Counted from the stretch's first letter, positions 8,708-18,112 are shown. The stretch is DNA of 64,000 nucleotides from Clostridia bacterium (GCA_017397065.1 JAFQKE010000026.1:1-64000); one strand, 5' to 3'. Translations and numbers: made by a program. Notes: generated by a model from the letters alone, not told the origin.

Positions 8708-9439
8708 CTACGACATAAACTCATCATACTTAGGCAAAACCTCTGCGGTTGTGCCATACATTTTAATTTCACCGTCATGAAGCCATAAAATGTTGTCGCA
8801 AAGCTTATTAAGCGTTTCGGAGCTATGCGAAACAATAATAACAGTTCTGTTTTTGTTGCTGATAAGACTTTTCATTTTGGCATAGCTCTTCTTTTTAAAC
8901 TTAGCATCACCAACCGAAAGAACCTCATCAATTAGCATAATTTCGGTTTCAAGTATTGCGGTAATGGAAAATGCAAGCTTGGAATACATACCGCTTGAAT
9001 AGGATTTTACAGGGCGGTCAATAAAAACGCCAAGCTCTGAAAACTCAATAATCTCATCCAGCTTTTCTTCTATTTGCTCTCTAGAGAAGCCCAAAAGCAT
9101 ACCCGAAAGAAAGATGTTTTCTCTACCGGTAAGATTTTTTTGAAAGCCTACACCGATTGAAAGCAGAGAAAGAGAATGACCGTGCAAATCAACCTCGCCC
9201 TCATCGGGAGAAAAAATGCCTGCAATTGCACGAAGCAGGGTGGATTTACCGCTACCGTTTTTACCTACAATACCTAATATTTTGCCCTTTTCAACCTCAA
9301 ACGAAACTCCCTTAACAGCCTCAAAATACTCTGTTTTAGAGAATTTTTTGGGATTCATAAGTGCCTTCAAAAGGGACATTTTATTCATAACTCTGTACTG
9401 GATTTTTACATTTTTTACCGAAATAGCAGACTCTGACAT
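8708..9439 (-). CDS. Polysaccharide/teichoic acid ABC exporter, ATP-binding subunit (TagH-like)
   Basis: 243 aa from the ATG at 9439 (GGGGAG, 8 nt upstream). It has Walker A GKNGSGKST, a signature-like YSSGMYSKL and Walker B EIMLIDEVLSVGD, followed by the switch His in IIVSHS. This is the O-antigen/teichoic-acid exporter ATPase group, but it ends soon after the nucleotide-binding fold and lacks the long C-terminal extension of Bacillus TagH. It pairs with the permease gene 18 bp upstream. Confidence 0.9.
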   Translation of the reverse strand: MSESAISVKNVKIQYRVMNKMSLLKALMNPKKFSKTEYFEAVKGVSFEVEKGKILGIVGKNGSGKSTLLRAIAGIFSPDEGEVDLHGHSLSLLSIGVGFQKNLTGRENIFLSGMLLGFSREQIEEKLDEIIEFSELGVFIDRPVKSYSSGMYSKLAFSITAILETEIMLIDEVLSVGDAKFKKKSYAKMKSLISNKNRTVIIVSHSSETLNKLCDNILWLHDGEIKMYGTTAEVLPKYDEFMS

Positions 9440-9457
9440 AAACAAAACTCCCCTTTC

Positions 9458-10240
9458 TTAGATTATTTTAACGTAGCTGTTTTCGTATTTATAAATAATT
9501 TTTACGCCAATCACCGAAAGTAAAAGACAAACCGCAAGCCATATTCCAAGTGCCAAGAAATGCGGGTCGGTATCGTAAAGCAAAACGTTTCGCATATCGG
9601 TCATAATGAGCGCCATAGGGTTGCCGTAGATTAGAAGCTTTCCAACGGTGCCCTCAATGCGGTCTTCAATTGAATAGAAGATACCCGACATATAAAACAC
9701 AAGCTGAAGTCCAACCGTTATTATATTAAACAAATCTTCCACAAATACACCAAAGTGCATAATTATTGAACTAAAGGCAAAGGCAACAATTGCAACCATC
9801 ATTGCAAGGGGTATGAAGTAGAACATTCTAAAAGAGAACGGAACCCCCCATATTACCATAAACACAAAGGTGAGCAGAAAGGAAACGAGCATTTTAAAGC
9901 CATTTGTACCTATTTTTTCTAATATGAACATATATTTTGGAATATACACCTTTGTAACAATGCTTTTTTTGTTTGAAACAAGCTTTACGCTGTTGCGTAC
10001 CGTTTTGTTAAAAAGGTTCCAACAGTTAAGGCCTATAAAAACAAATATTGGGAAATACTCCTTTGTTGTGTTGAAAACAACCGAAGCGACAAAGGTGTAA
10101 ACACACATATACAAAAGTGGGTCGAGTATCCACCACACCCAACTTAAAAAAGAACCTGCAACCTCGCTTTTAAGTTCGGCTTTAACATTATATACTGAAT
10201 AATTCCAGAATTTTTTAACATCATTTATGAATCTTTTCAT
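9458..10240 (-). CDS. Polysaccharide/teichoic acid ABC exporter permease (TagG-like)
   Basis: 261 aa from the ATG at 10240 (MKRFINDVKKFWNYS). ABC-2 type membrane subunit: after a cytoplasmic amphipathic start, six hydrophobic segments follow (for example PLLYMCVYTFVASVVF, MLVSFLLTFVFMVIW and LGIWLAVCLLLSVIGVKII). The SFLSWVWWILDPLL segment is typical of the TagG/RfbA exporters. It is the first gene of a four-gene operon: permease, ATPase, Stealth, acyltransferase. Upstream in-frame starts exist, but the predicted transcription start near 10293 and homology to the family favour 10240. Confidence 0.88.
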   Translation of the reverse strand: MKRFINDVKKFWNYSVYNVKAELKSEVAGSFLSWVWWILDPLLYMCVYTFVASVVFNTTKEYFPIFVFIGLNCWNLFNKTVRNSVKLVSNKKSIVTKVYIPKYMFILEKIGTNGFKMLVSFLLTFVFMVIWGVPFSFRMFYFIPLAMMVAIVAFAFSSIIMHFGVFVEDLFNIITVGLQLVFYMSGIFYSIEDRIEGTVGKLLIYGNPMALIMTDMRNVLLYDTDPHFLALGIWLAVCLLLSVIGVKIIYKYENSYVKII

Positions 10241-10299
10241 ATAGGTTTCTCGCTTTCGAAATAATAGCATAGATAAACACAAATAAGCATATATATTGT

Positions 10300-10328
10300 A
10301 TTATAGCACCAAACAACCATTTTTTCAA
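10300..10328 (-). promoter_or_regulatory. Promoter of the exporter operon
   Basis: Minus strand TTGAAA (10323-10328), 17-bp spacer, TATAAT (10300-10305), about 60 bp upstream of the permease start. Confidence 0.7.
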
Positions 10329-10391
10329 GTATTGATTAGTTTATAATGGTAATATTATGTAAATTGAGTATGAATATATAAAATATAAAGG

Positions 10392-10423
10392 AAAAACCCG
10401 CTCGCTTAATGCGAACGGGTTTT
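10392..10423 (-). terminator. Intrinsic terminator after rpmE
   Basis: AAAACCCG and CGGGTTTT arms with an inner TCGC/GCGA pairing. On the minus strand the stem is followed by a T-run, 19 bp after the rpmE stop. Confidence 0.8.
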
Positions 10424-10441
10424 GAATTTCCTAGAAAAGAA

Positions 10442-10648
10442 TTACTTGCTCTCCATACTGAAACGCTTTTTGAAACGATCAACACGTCCACCGGTATCAA
10501 CCAGCTTTTGCTTTCCAGTAAAGAACGGATGACATTTGGAACAAATATCAAGACGGATGTTTTCCTTGGTTGAGCGAGTTTCAAATTCTGCACCACAAGC
10601 ACACTTAACGGTGGTGGTTTCATACTTAGGATGAATTCCCTGTTTCAT
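10442..10648 (-). CDS. rpmE: Ribosomal protein L31 (zinc-binding form)
   Basis: 68 aa, starting [10 protein letters not shown] after an AAAGGGGTGA ribosome site; longer upstream in-frame starts are spurious. Cys16, Cys18, Cys36 and Cys39 (CAC and CSKC) form the zinc site of the C+ type L31. It binds the 5S rRNA/head region bridging the subunits. It is a single-gene unit with its own promoter and terminator. Confidence 0.97.
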   Translation of the reverse strand: MKQGIHPKYETTTVKCACGAEFETRSTKENIRLDICSKCHPFFTGKQKLVDTGGRVDRFKKRFSMESK

Positions 10649-10682
10649 ACTGTCACCCCTTTCAAAATCGGTTAACGAAACA

Positions 10683-10711
10683 ATAATACCACAAACAAAA
10701 TCAAATTGCAA
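10683..10711 (-). promoter_or_regulatory. Promoter of rpmE
   Basis: Minus strand TTGCAA (10706-10711), 17 bp, TATTAT (10683-10688), about 35 bp upstream of the rpmE start. Confidence 0.6.
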
Positions 10712-10765
10712 TAGCAAATTTTAAAAATTTTAAATTATTAAGAACAAATAATTTGTGAATATAGA

Positions 10766-11395
10766 CTACATATTCCTTATAAAGGCGGCTACCTTCTCTG
10801 CAATTATCTCATATCCCCTATCGTTGGGATGCAGTCCGTCGGGCATATAGGTTTCCTTCATAACGGGAACCTGAGGATTGATGCCAAGATTTGCATATAA
10901 ATCCAAAACCGGAAGCGAATAAAACTCTGCAACCTCACGAACGGCATTCACAAAATCAATAAGCTTATACTCCGGCTTTTCCTCGACAAGACGGTGTAAT
11001 GGAGTAATAACACAGATTTTTGATGTTGGATACTTGTTTATAAGTCCTGTAAAAAGTGTGTGTAAGGCGCCGTAAAAGGTATACTCAGTTCTGTCGGTAA
11101 ACTTTCCGAGTGGGGCATCACCGTGACCAAAATCATTGGTGCCGCCGAATACGAATACCATATCTGCATCGTCGTCCATCTCGCTAAAACGACCACAATA
11201 ATCCTGATCATACACCGCATTTTCAGATGGTGTAACCTTTCTTGCAATACGGGTACCGCCTATTCCGTAGTTACGGCTGACCGCACCGTATTTATTCTGC
11301 ATTAAAGACACAAAACAGGTTTCTTTATCAGATGCACCTGAACCGGCAGTGATGCTATCACCTAAAAAGTTGATTTTTAAACCCTTAATTTCCAT
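10766..11395 (-). CDS. SGNH/GDSL-family hydrolase
   Basis: 209 aa from the ATG at 11395 (GAGG, 8 nt upstream). It carries all SGNH blocks: block I INFLGDSITAGSG with the nucleophile Ser, the Gly in YGIGGTRI, block III VFGGTNDFG with Asn, and block V PDGLHPNDRGYE with the Asp/His pair. No signal peptide, so probably a cytosolic esterase or deacetylase. Substrate not predictable. Confidence 0.9.
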   Translation of the reverse strand: MEIKGLKINFLGDSITAGSGASDKETCFVSLMQNKYGAVSRNYGIGGTRIARKVTPSENAVYDQDYCGRFSEMDDDADMVFVFGGTNDFGHGDAPLGKFTDRTEYTFYGALHTLFTGLINKYPTSKICVITPLHRLVEEKPEYKLIDFVNAVREVAEFYSLPVLDLYANLGINPQVPVMKETYMPDGLHPNDRGYEIIAEKVAAFIRNM

Positions 11396-11482
11396 TTCTA
11401 TTTCCTCGCTTTTATGAATATTTTTTAAGCACGTTTGCAAAGCAAACCGATAGTTTTGCCAAAGACAAATGATGGTTATAAA

Positions 11483-11917
11483 CTATAAGCTAAGTTCCCT
11501 TTCGGCCATTTCTGCCGCTTTTTCTACAAAAATAAGGCAAGGACGATTTTTATATGCCTCATCATCGGGGAGATTGTAATCGCCCTTTCCGAGCTTTTCC
11601 ATAAGCTCGGGACAACGAATTTCGCCAAATTCAGCTTTATACTCATCTGACATTTTTTTAATCAGACTGTAGTGATTTTTCTTTTGTTCTGCTCCATCAG
11701 ACATTTTATAGCCCTTGACTGCACCTATAACCATATACATTCCGGTAGCGGCACCACAGGCCTCGCCCGTATGACCCATTCCGCCGCCAAAGGAGGTGGA
11801 AACCGAAAATGCCTGCTCCTCGGTTAGGCCGGTAACGTCCGAAAAGGCCACAAAAACAGCCTGCGCACAGTTATACCCCTTTAAAAATAATTCTTTTGCT
11901 TTTTCTACGTGATTCAT
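11483..11917 (-). CDS. C_GCAxxG_C_C family protein
   Basis: 144 aa. It shows the pattern that names the family: NCAQAV near residue 17, then GEACGAATG near 54, then two later Cys (RCPEL and RPCLIF). Members are small Cys-rich redox proteins of anaerobes, possibly metal or cluster binding, of unproven function. Its start overlaps the end of the phosphoesterase gene by 4 bp (ATGA), so the two are translationally coupled. Confidence 0.85.
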   Translation of the reverse strand: MNHVEKAKELFLKGYNCAQAVFVAFSDVTGLTEEQAFSVSTSFGGGMGHTGEACGAATGMYMVIGAVKGYKMSDGAEQKKNHYSLIKKMSDEYKAEFGEIRCPELMEKLGKGDYNLPDDEAYKNRPCLIFVEKAAEMAERELSL

Positions 11918-12687
11918 TTTAAAGCCTTCTTCCTTTGCTTTTTGGACTGTTCGGGCAGAGGTTCATCATCAAAAAATGATAACTGCTCCGCCTTATTGCT
12001 TTCATAAATGTATGTGTCAATTGGAATAATTTTGTTAAATACACAGGTGTGACGTGGAGTTATTCTCCTGTCCTCGTGCAAGGAGCCAAAATACCACTGC
12101 TTGTATGTACAAAATCTACCTATTTCCTCCAAAAATCCGTTGAGCTTGTTTACGTGGTCGGCATATCCGGTGCGAAGAAGCATTGCACTTTTAACAAGGG
12201 AGGGCGGCTCGTGCGAAAGAATATAATCTATCTGCCCTGCACATTCATCCAGATTAGCGGCGGCCTTTGCCATCTCATTTGGAGAGGGGAGCTCGGCTTT
12301 CCACCAACGCTGCTGTTCCACTCTGATATCCTTATCCATACTTTCGCCGCCACCGAAAACAAAAATCTTGTTGCCTTCAATTTCAAAAATCTCGCCACGC
12401 ATAAGGTGAAAAAGATTACCCGAAATTCTATGAACCTTACCGCCTTTCCAAACGGTCTGACGATATTTTTTAATAAGATTAAAATTCTCGTGGGTGCCAT
12501 CCAAAAAGCATACGGTGAATTTTCGGCTACCCAGATATTTAAGGGTGCTACGCTCTCTTGGGCTATCATCCCACAAAAAACCAAAGTCACCGCAAACTAT
12601 AAGCACATCATCCTTTTTAAGCTTACGCCACTCTTTATCATAAAGGCGGGATTCATCGCCGTGCATATCGCCCGTAATGTATACCAC
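11914..12687 (-). CDS. Calcineurin-like metallophosphoesterase
   Basis: 257 aa, GTG start at 12687 after AAAGGGGGCG. Metal-binding blocks: GDMHGD at residues 6-11, VCGDFGFLWDD near 31-41, then DGTHENF (the N/H block), LSHEPPS and a late GSLHED. It probably hydrolyses phosphoesters in the cytosol; the specific substrate is unknown. First gene of the pair with the C_GCAxxG_C_C protein. Confidence 0.85.
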   Translation of the reverse strand: MVYITGDMHGDESRLYDKEWRKLKKDDVLIVCGDFGFLWDDSPRERSTLKYLGSRKFTVCFLDGTHENFNLIKKYRQTVWKGGKVHRISGNLFHLMRGEIFEIEGNKIFVFGGGESMDKDIRVEQQRWWKAELPSPNEMAKAAANLDECAGQIDYILSHEPPSLVKSAMLLRTGYADHVNKLNGFLEEIGRFCTYKQWYFGSLHEDRRITPRHTCVFNKIIPIDTYIYESNKAEQLSFFDDEPLPEQSKKQRKKALK

Positions 12688-12803
12688 TTTTTCGCCCCCT
12701 TTAAATTTTTTTAAAAATTAGTAATTTTTCTCTTTAAAAATGTGAAAATATAATGTATACTTAATATATGAATCAATTATACTACATCTTCGAGGAAAAA
12801 TCT

Positions 12804-14144
12804 ATGGTAAAAAAAACATTTTCTTTAATAATTTCTATTTTTTTAATAAGTTTGATTTTTGTAACCCCTGCGGCGGCCTATATGCCCTCTACCTTTGAGG
12901 TTACTGCCGGGGGCTGTCTTATAGCGAATGTAGATACCGACGCAATAATTTATGAAAAAAGTGCAGATGACAGACTCTACCCCGCCTCACTCACAAACAT
13001 TATGACGGCTATTGTTGTATTAGAGGAATGTGCCGAGCCCGAAAAAACCATTGTCACCTGCAACAAAAGCGCTTTGGACTCTTTACTTGGAACGGGTGCT
13101 ACCGTCTTTAACCTCAAGGCAGGTGAAAAGCTCCCCGTAATAGAGTTGCTTTACATTTTGCTTGTTCATTCGGCAAATGACGCCGCAAATGTATTAGCCG
13201 AGCATTTTGGTGGCTCTACCGCAGGCTTTGCAGAAAAAATGAACGCAAAGGCTAAGGAGCTTGGTATGACCAACACCCACTTTGTAAACCCCCACGGACT
13301 GCATAATGACTCCCACTACACCTCTGTACGTGATATGTACACCCTTACAAAATATGCTTTAAAAAATGAAACCTTTAAAGAGATTTTCGGCACAGTACGC
13401 CACACAGTACCTGCCACTAATATGACCGAAAACACCAGAATACTCGCTACAACAGTTTTTATTCAAGACCCCAACACCTCAATGGAAAACACCTACTATC
13501 GCCCTATTGACGGCGGAAAAACCGGCTACACCGACGAATCGGGCAGATGCCTTGTTTCCTACGCCGAGGAGGACGGAATAACCTATGTTTGCATCGTTAT
13601 GAAGTGCCCTGCAAAAAATGAGGCAGGCGTTAAGGTGAGATACGATTTCTCTGAAACACGCAAGCTTTATGAATGGGTGTTTAATGAGTTTGAGTACCGT
13701 GAGGTTTACGATACATCAACCCCCGTTGGCGAATGTCCCGTTGAGCTTTCGTCAGATACCGATACCGTAGCGGTTGTTCTTAAAACCCCCGTTAATGCGG
13801 TGGTGCCTAAGGAGGCCGAAATGACCAGCTTTAAGGTGGAGGTTGAATTTTTTAAAGACTCTGCCACCGCCCCCGTTTCGCTCGGACAGGAGCTTGGTAC
13901 CGCCACCGTTAAATATGCCGGCGACCCCATTGCAACCGTACCGGTTGTTGCAATAACATCGGTAGAAAAAAACACACTTCTCGCCTTTGCCAACGGCGTT
14001 GTTGATTTCTTTGGAAGTGCTCTTTTTATTGTAATTGTACTTTTATTACTCCTGCTGATAGCCGGCTTTACCGTTTATGTGATTTTAATTAACCGCAAAA
14101 AGAAAAAGCACCGCAGAAACAGAAGAAAGGTAAAAATTAAATAA
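12804..14144 (+). CDS. DacF-like D-alanyl-D-alanine carboxypeptidase, SxxK lysine replaced
   Basis: 446 aa from the ATG at 12804 (GAGG, 9 nt upstream; the earlier ATG at 12768 lacks a site). Layout: signal peptide 1-25, peptidase S11 domain about 33-285, beta-rich PBP5-like C-domain, one membrane helix (FIVIVLLLLLLIAGF) and a Lys/Arg tail. Family role: trimming the terminal D-Ala of peptidoglycan stem peptides. SAN and KTG motifs are intact, but the first motif reads S62-L-T-N65 instead of SxxK: the general-base lysine is Asn (codon AAC, 12996-12998). If real, the enzyme should be inactive or use another chemistry. Not yet a pseudogene by any other sign. Confidence 0.85.
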   Translation: MVKKTFSLIISIFLISLIFVTPAAAYMPSTFEVTAGGCLIANVDTDAIIYEKSADDRLYPASLTNIMTAIVVLEECAEPEKTIVTCNKSALDSLLGTGATVFNLKAGEKLPVIELLYILLVHSANDAANVLAEHFGGSTAGFAEKMNAKAKELGMTNTHFVNPHGLHNDSHYTSVRDMYTLTKYALKNETFKEIFGTVRHTVPATNMTENTRILATTVFIQDPNTSMENTYYRPIDGGKTGYTDESGRCLVSYAEEDGITYVCIVMKCPAKNEAGVKVRYDFSETRKLYEWVFNEFEYREVYDTSTPVGECPVELSSDTDTVAVVLKTPVNAVVPKEAEMTSFKVEVEFFKDSATAPVSLGQELGTATVKYAGDPIATVPVVAITSVEKNTLLAFANGVVDFFGSALFIVIVLLLLLLIAGFTVYVILINRKKKKHRRNRRKVKIK

Positions 14145-14162
14145 GCAAAATATCTATAAACC

Positions 14163-14207
14163 AAACTGCAATGGAAATGAATTTTCATCACTTCTGTTGC
14201 AGTTTTT
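14163..14207 (+). terminator. Terminator after the DacF-like gene
   Basis: AAACTGCAA (14163-14171) and TTGCAGTTT (14197-14205) form a 9-bp stem followed by Ts. The rest of the gap up to 14463 is A/T rich with one 8-bp inverted repeat (TTGGCTA near 14228, TAGCCAA near 14267) and no reading frame that I can support. Confidence 0.7.
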
Positions 14208-14463
14208 ATATATCTTTAGAAATCTCTTGGCTAATTTTTTGAATTTTTCTTGTTGTTTTAATCAATAGCCAAGGCATTAAAACTCGAACGAGGTTTAGGT
14301 GCTTTGGCTTTAATTATACATCTGACTAAATAAATATTATAAATTAAATAATATTAACAAATTTTTCAATTAAATTTAAATATAACTCTTTATTTTTCGG
14401 GCGATATATGATACAATAAGATGAATAACTAGATTTTACCCTAAATTATGGAGGTGGAAAATT

Positions 14464-15810
14464 TTGTCGGCTATAAAAAGATTTTTTAAACTGCTTACAA
14501 CTACGGCTTTAATGCTTTCGGTTTTGTTGCTTTCCGGTTGCTCGGGCTTCAGCCTTACAGCCGATGATTTTCTTTCCCCACCACGTGCAAGCGGTGAAAT
14601 GTATGAGATTGAAGAGGTTTTAAAAGAAACGGTAAACACCGCATACACCCTTAAATATCCTACTGCGGGCGAATATCGCTCGGCATATATCCTCGCAGAC
14701 CTTACGGGCGTCGGTGAGGAAAACTTTGCCCTCGCCTTTTACAGCACAACAAATGAAGAAAACTCCACCTTTATGAACCTTAAGCTTATGCAAAAGGTTG
14801 ATAATGAGTGGATGTCGGTAAGCGACGTTGTGGTCAACGCCGTTGGCGTGGAAAAAATTGAAATCACAGATTTAAACGGTGATGGCGTTAAGGAAATTAT
14901 AGTAGGCTGGAATATATACGGCGGTATGGATAAAAAGGTTAATGCCTATGCCCTTAACGGACTGAATCTTTTGCCCATAATGCAAGAAAACTACACAAGC
15001 TTTATGTGTTGTGATTTGATAGGAAACAACAGAAAAGAACTCTTTTTACTCTATCACGATACAGTAAATATCACAGCATCTGCTAAATATTTCTCCTTTG
15101 AGGGAGATAAGGTTAAAACCTCATCTTCCTGCGTTATTGACGGAACGGCAACCTCCTTTAACGAGCCTACCTTTGTGGTTTTGCCAAACAAAATCCCCGC
15201 AATTCACATAGATGCCGTTAAGGGTGCCGGAATGCAAACCGAAATTGTATATTGCCAAAACGGAAAGCTTGTATCGGCCTTTTATAAACCGACTATAGCA
15301 GAAAATTACGTTCATCCCACCTACCGCAATAATACGGTTACCTCGCTTGATATAAACGGGGACGGATATTTGGATATTCCGCTAAACCGACCCATTGATA
15401 TTGTTTTCCCCGGCCTTGATGAAAGCACACTAAATCCTATAACAAATTGGTGCAGCTTCAACGGTCGCCGACTCGTATCAACTATGCAGGCCGTTATGAA
15501 CTATTCCGACGGATATTATTTTGAATTCCCCAGAATTTGGGCAGGACGCACCACTATAAATATTGAGATTGAAAATCGTATTCGCACCGTTTGTCTGTGG
15601 GATACAAAAAACGGCACAATCATAAGCGAGCTTGTTAAAATCCGTGCCATATCGGATGTCAATTGGGATAAGCCCGATAACGGATTCAACGATTATAAGG
15701 AAATCACAAGAAAAAACGGCGTTGTTTATGCCGCTATGTTCAGCGATTATGAGGGTGCAGAAAAAATAACCTTAGAAGAGCTTAAAAAAATCTTCCATAT
15801 TATTGAGTAA
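14464..15810 (+). CDS. Lipoprotein with calcium-binding FG-GAP/VCBS-like repeats
   Basis: 448 aa, TTG start at 14464 after GGAGGTGG. A signal peptide ends in LLSGC, so the protein is lipid-anchored. Two DxNxDG loops are seen (DLNGDGVKEIIVGWN near 138 and DINGDGYLDIP near 297), as in the calcium-binding beta-propeller VCBS/FG-GAP family. The remainder fits beta-propeller-like sequence, but I cannot assign a ligand. It lies 37 bp before a response regulator/histidine kinase pair and probably shares its operon, so it could be an accessory envelope sensor; that is inference. Confidence 0.75.
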   Translation: MSAIKRFFKLLTTTALMLSVLLLSGCSGFSLTADDFLSPPRASGEMYEIEEVLKETVNTAYTLKYPTAGEYRSAYILADLTGVGEENFALAFYSTTNEENSTFMNLKLMQKVDNEWMSVSDVVVNAVGVEKIEITDLNGDGVKEIIVGWNIYGGMDKKVNAYALNGLNLLPIMQENYTSFMCCDLIGNNRKELFLLYHDTVNITASAKYFSFEGDKVKTSSSCVIDGTATSFNEPTFVVLPNKIPAIHIDAVKGAGMQTEIVYCQNGKLVSAFYKPTIAENYVHPTYRNNTVTSLDINGDGYLDIPLNRPIDIVFPGLDESTLNPITNWCSFNGRRLVSTMQAVMNYSDGYYFEFPRIWAGRTTINIEIENRIRTVCLWDTKNGTIISELVKIRAISDVNWDKPDNGFNDYKEITRKNGVVYAAMFSDYEGAEKITLEELKKIFHIIE

Positions 15811-15847
15811 GTCCAAAATTTAGTACATTAAAAGGAGTATACTTTAA

Positions 15848-16552
15848 ATGAAAAAGATTCTTGTTGTTGAGGATGAGGTGGCTATCCGAGAGTTTGAGGT
15901 TATAAACCTAAAACGTGCTGGCTATGATACGGTCGAAGCCGGCTCCGGTGAGGAGGCTCTTGCCGTTTATGAGGAACACGGCGATATTGACATAGCTCTT
16001 TTGGATATTTCTATGCCGGGTATGGATGGCCTTACCCTTTGCAAGGAGCTAAGACGACGCTCCCCTGCGCTTGGTATTATTATGCTCACAGCCCGCACAC
16101 AGGAGATGGATAAAATCCACGGTCTTATGCTTGGCGCCGATGATTATATAACAAAGCCCTTTAGCCCAACCGAGCTTCTTGCCAGAGTTGACTCGCTTTA
16201 CCGCAGAGTGGATATGGGTAAAAGCTCCGCCGCAAAAGAATCCAGCGACGAAATTAAGCTTGGCGAATTTACTCTTAACATCCGCCGCAGAACGCTTTGC
16301 AAAAACAACAATAATATTGAGCTCACACAGGTTGAGTTTCAAATTGTGGAATACTTTTTCACCAATCCCGACGTTGCTCTTGACCGAACCGATATTTTGA
16401 ACCGTGTATGGGGAGAGGCCTATTTCGGTGAAGAAAAAATTGTGGATGTTAACATCCGCCGACTTCGTATAAAAATTGAAGATGACCCATCACATCCCAA
16501 GCACCTTGTAACGGTATGGGGTATGGGCTATAAATGGAACACCCTTGAATAA
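15848..16552 (+). CDS. OmpR/PhoB-family response regulator
   Basis: 234 aa: receiver domain (residues 1-120) with the acidic pair E8/D9, phospho-acceptor D53 (ALLDISMPGMDG), the conserved Thr (MLTA) and Lys (ITKPF). A winged-helix DNA-binding domain follows (about 135-232), with VDVNIRRLRIKIEDDP. AAAGGAG ribosome site. It pairs with the histidine kinase 51 bp downstream. The target genes are unknown; the flanking lipoprotein gene is a candidate. Confidence 0.95.
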   Translation: MKKILVVEDEVAIREFEVINLKRAGYDTVEAGSGEEALAVYEEHGDIDIALLDISMPGMDGLTLCKELRRRSPALGIIMLTARTQEMDKIHGLMLGADDYITKPFSPTELLARVDSLYRRVDMGKSSAAKESSDEIKLGEFTLNIRRRTLCKNNNNIELTQVEFQIVEYFFTNPDVALDRTDILNRVWGEAYFGEEKIVDVNIRRLRIKIEDDPSHPKHLVTVWGMGYKWNTLE

Positions 16553-16603
16553 TTTTTAAAGAATCTTTTTCAATGCTAAAACCACAGTAAAGGAGATGAC
16601 GGA

Positions 16604-18091
16604 ATGCTTCTATCACATTTTAAATGGAAAATCAAGGGCGTTACAAGGCGTTGGCTTATAAATGTTATGTCGGTAGTTGTTGCCGTTGTTGTTATTGTGG
16701 AAACGCTTTTAAGCATATTTATTGTCAACTACTATAACGAAACAGCACGCAGCCGTGCAAATGAGCTTTGTCAGGGCTTTTCTCTCCTCGCAACCGTTGA
16801 CCCTGCAGAATTTCCCGCCAAGGCAAGGCAGTATATTGAAAATTTTGAGCATAAGGATAAAATCGAGGTTCAGATTATTGATGCAAACGGAAAAATCTTA
16901 ATCACCTCAAACGGCTTTAACCCCGGCGAACCCGATATGCCCGATTATAACAGCGCACTCTCCTCTGATAGCTCCACCGCTTTATGGACGGGTACGAGTC
17001 AGGGCGAAAAAATAATGGCCCAGACAACCATTTTGGGAGATTACGGCACGGGCTCCAACGGTGCCATAAGATGGCTCATTTCACTCGATAGCGTAAATGA
17101 GCACATAACCTGGCTCATACTGCTATGCATTGTTATTGGTCTTGGCATAATTGCCATAACCGCTATGACCGGCCTTTACTTTATAAAATCCATCGTTCGC
17201 CCTGTGCGTGAGGTTAGCAACGTTGCCCGCAAAATGGCAATGGGCGACTTCAAATCCCGCCTTGAGGTTAAAAAGAATGATGATGAAATTGGCGAGCTTT
17301 GTGACGCCATTAACTATATGGCAAGTGAGCTTGGACAGGCAGAAAATGTAAAAAACAGTTTCATTTCCTCCGTTTCTCACGAGCTCCGCACCCCTCTCAC
17401 CGCCATTCGTGGATGGGGCGAAACGGCAAAAATGTCGCTCGGCTTTGATGATGAGCTTGTTGCAAAGGGCGTTGACGTTATCCTCTCTGAGGCCGACCGA
17501 CTCTCCGGTCTGGTTGAAGACCTGCTCGACTTCTCACGTATGCAGTCCGGCAGACTTTCGGTAAATATGCAACGCATAAATGTTATAGCCCCCCTAAAAA
17601 CGGCGGTGGATATGTATTTAGAGGTTGCAAAGCAACACAAAATCAAAATGGATTTTGTCTGCCCTGCCGACCCTAACGATGTTATGGGCGATCCCGACCG
17701 ACTAAAGCAGGTGTTCATAAACGTTATTGATAACGCCATAAAATACTCACACGACGGCGGTAGCGTGCTTATTGATTGCCACGAGGAGGAGCACTGCATT
17801 CACATACGCATTTCAGATACCGGCGTGGGCATACCTGCACAGGATATTGATAAGGTTAAAGAAAAGTTTTTCAAATCGAACACAACGGTACGTGGCTCGG
17901 GTATTGGCCTTGCCGTTGCCGATGAAATTATAAAACAGCACAACGGTCTTCTTTTTATAGAAAGTACAGAGGGTGTTGGAACTACCGTAACAATAGTTCT
18001 CCCCGTTATTGATTCCGATAATCTCCCCGAAAAAGAGACTGAATCTGCCGCTCTGCCTGCAGAGAATATAAATGAGGATATTTCAATTTAA
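16604..18091 (+). CDS. Membrane sensor histidine kinase
   Basis: 495 aa. TM1 at about 17-42, an extracytoplasmic segment of about 120 residues, TM2 at about 168-195, then HAMP. The HisKA dimerisation helix carries the phospho-acceptor H259 (SSVSHELRTPLTAIRG). The HATPase_c domain has the N box (VIDNAIKYS), G1 (DTGVGIP), F box (FFKS) and G2 (GSGIGLAV). An unconserved acidic tail follows. It forms a two-component pair with the preceding regulator; the signal is unknown. Confidence 0.95.
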   Translation: MLLSHFKWKIKGVTRRWLINVMSVVVAVVVIVETLLSIFIVNYYNETARSRANELCQGFSLLATVDPAEFPAKARQYIENFEHKDKIEVQIIDANGKILITSNGFNPGEPDMPDYNSALSSDSSTALWTGTSQGEKIMAQTTILGDYGTGSNGAIRWLISLDSVNEHITWLILLCIVIGLGIIAITAMTGLYFIKSIVRPVREVSNVARKMAMGDFKSRLEVKKNDDEIGELCDAINYMASELGQAENVKNSFISSVSHELRTPLTAIRGWGETAKMSLGFDDELVAKGVDVILSEADRLSGLVEDLLDFSRMQSGRLSVNMQRINVIAPLKTAVDMYLEVAKQHKIKMDFVCPADPNDVMGDPDRLKQVFINVIDNAIKYSHDGGSVLIDCHEEEHCIHIRISDTGVGIPAQDIDKVKEKFFKSNTTVRGSGIGLAVADEIIKQHNGLLFIESTEGVGTTVTIVLPVIDSDNLPEKETESAALPAENINEDISI

Positions 18092-18112
18092 AAGTAAAGA
18101 GGTAAAAGTATA

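Noticed and set aside
10336..10623. Alternative frame overlapping rpmE on the same strand
   Set aside because: L31 is conserved with its zinc Cys; the other frame includes the terminator and has no motif.
12049..12714. Plus-strand reading frame of 221 codons opposite the phosphoesterase gene
   Set aside because: The minus-strand gene has all metal-binding motifs; the plus frame has no family features.
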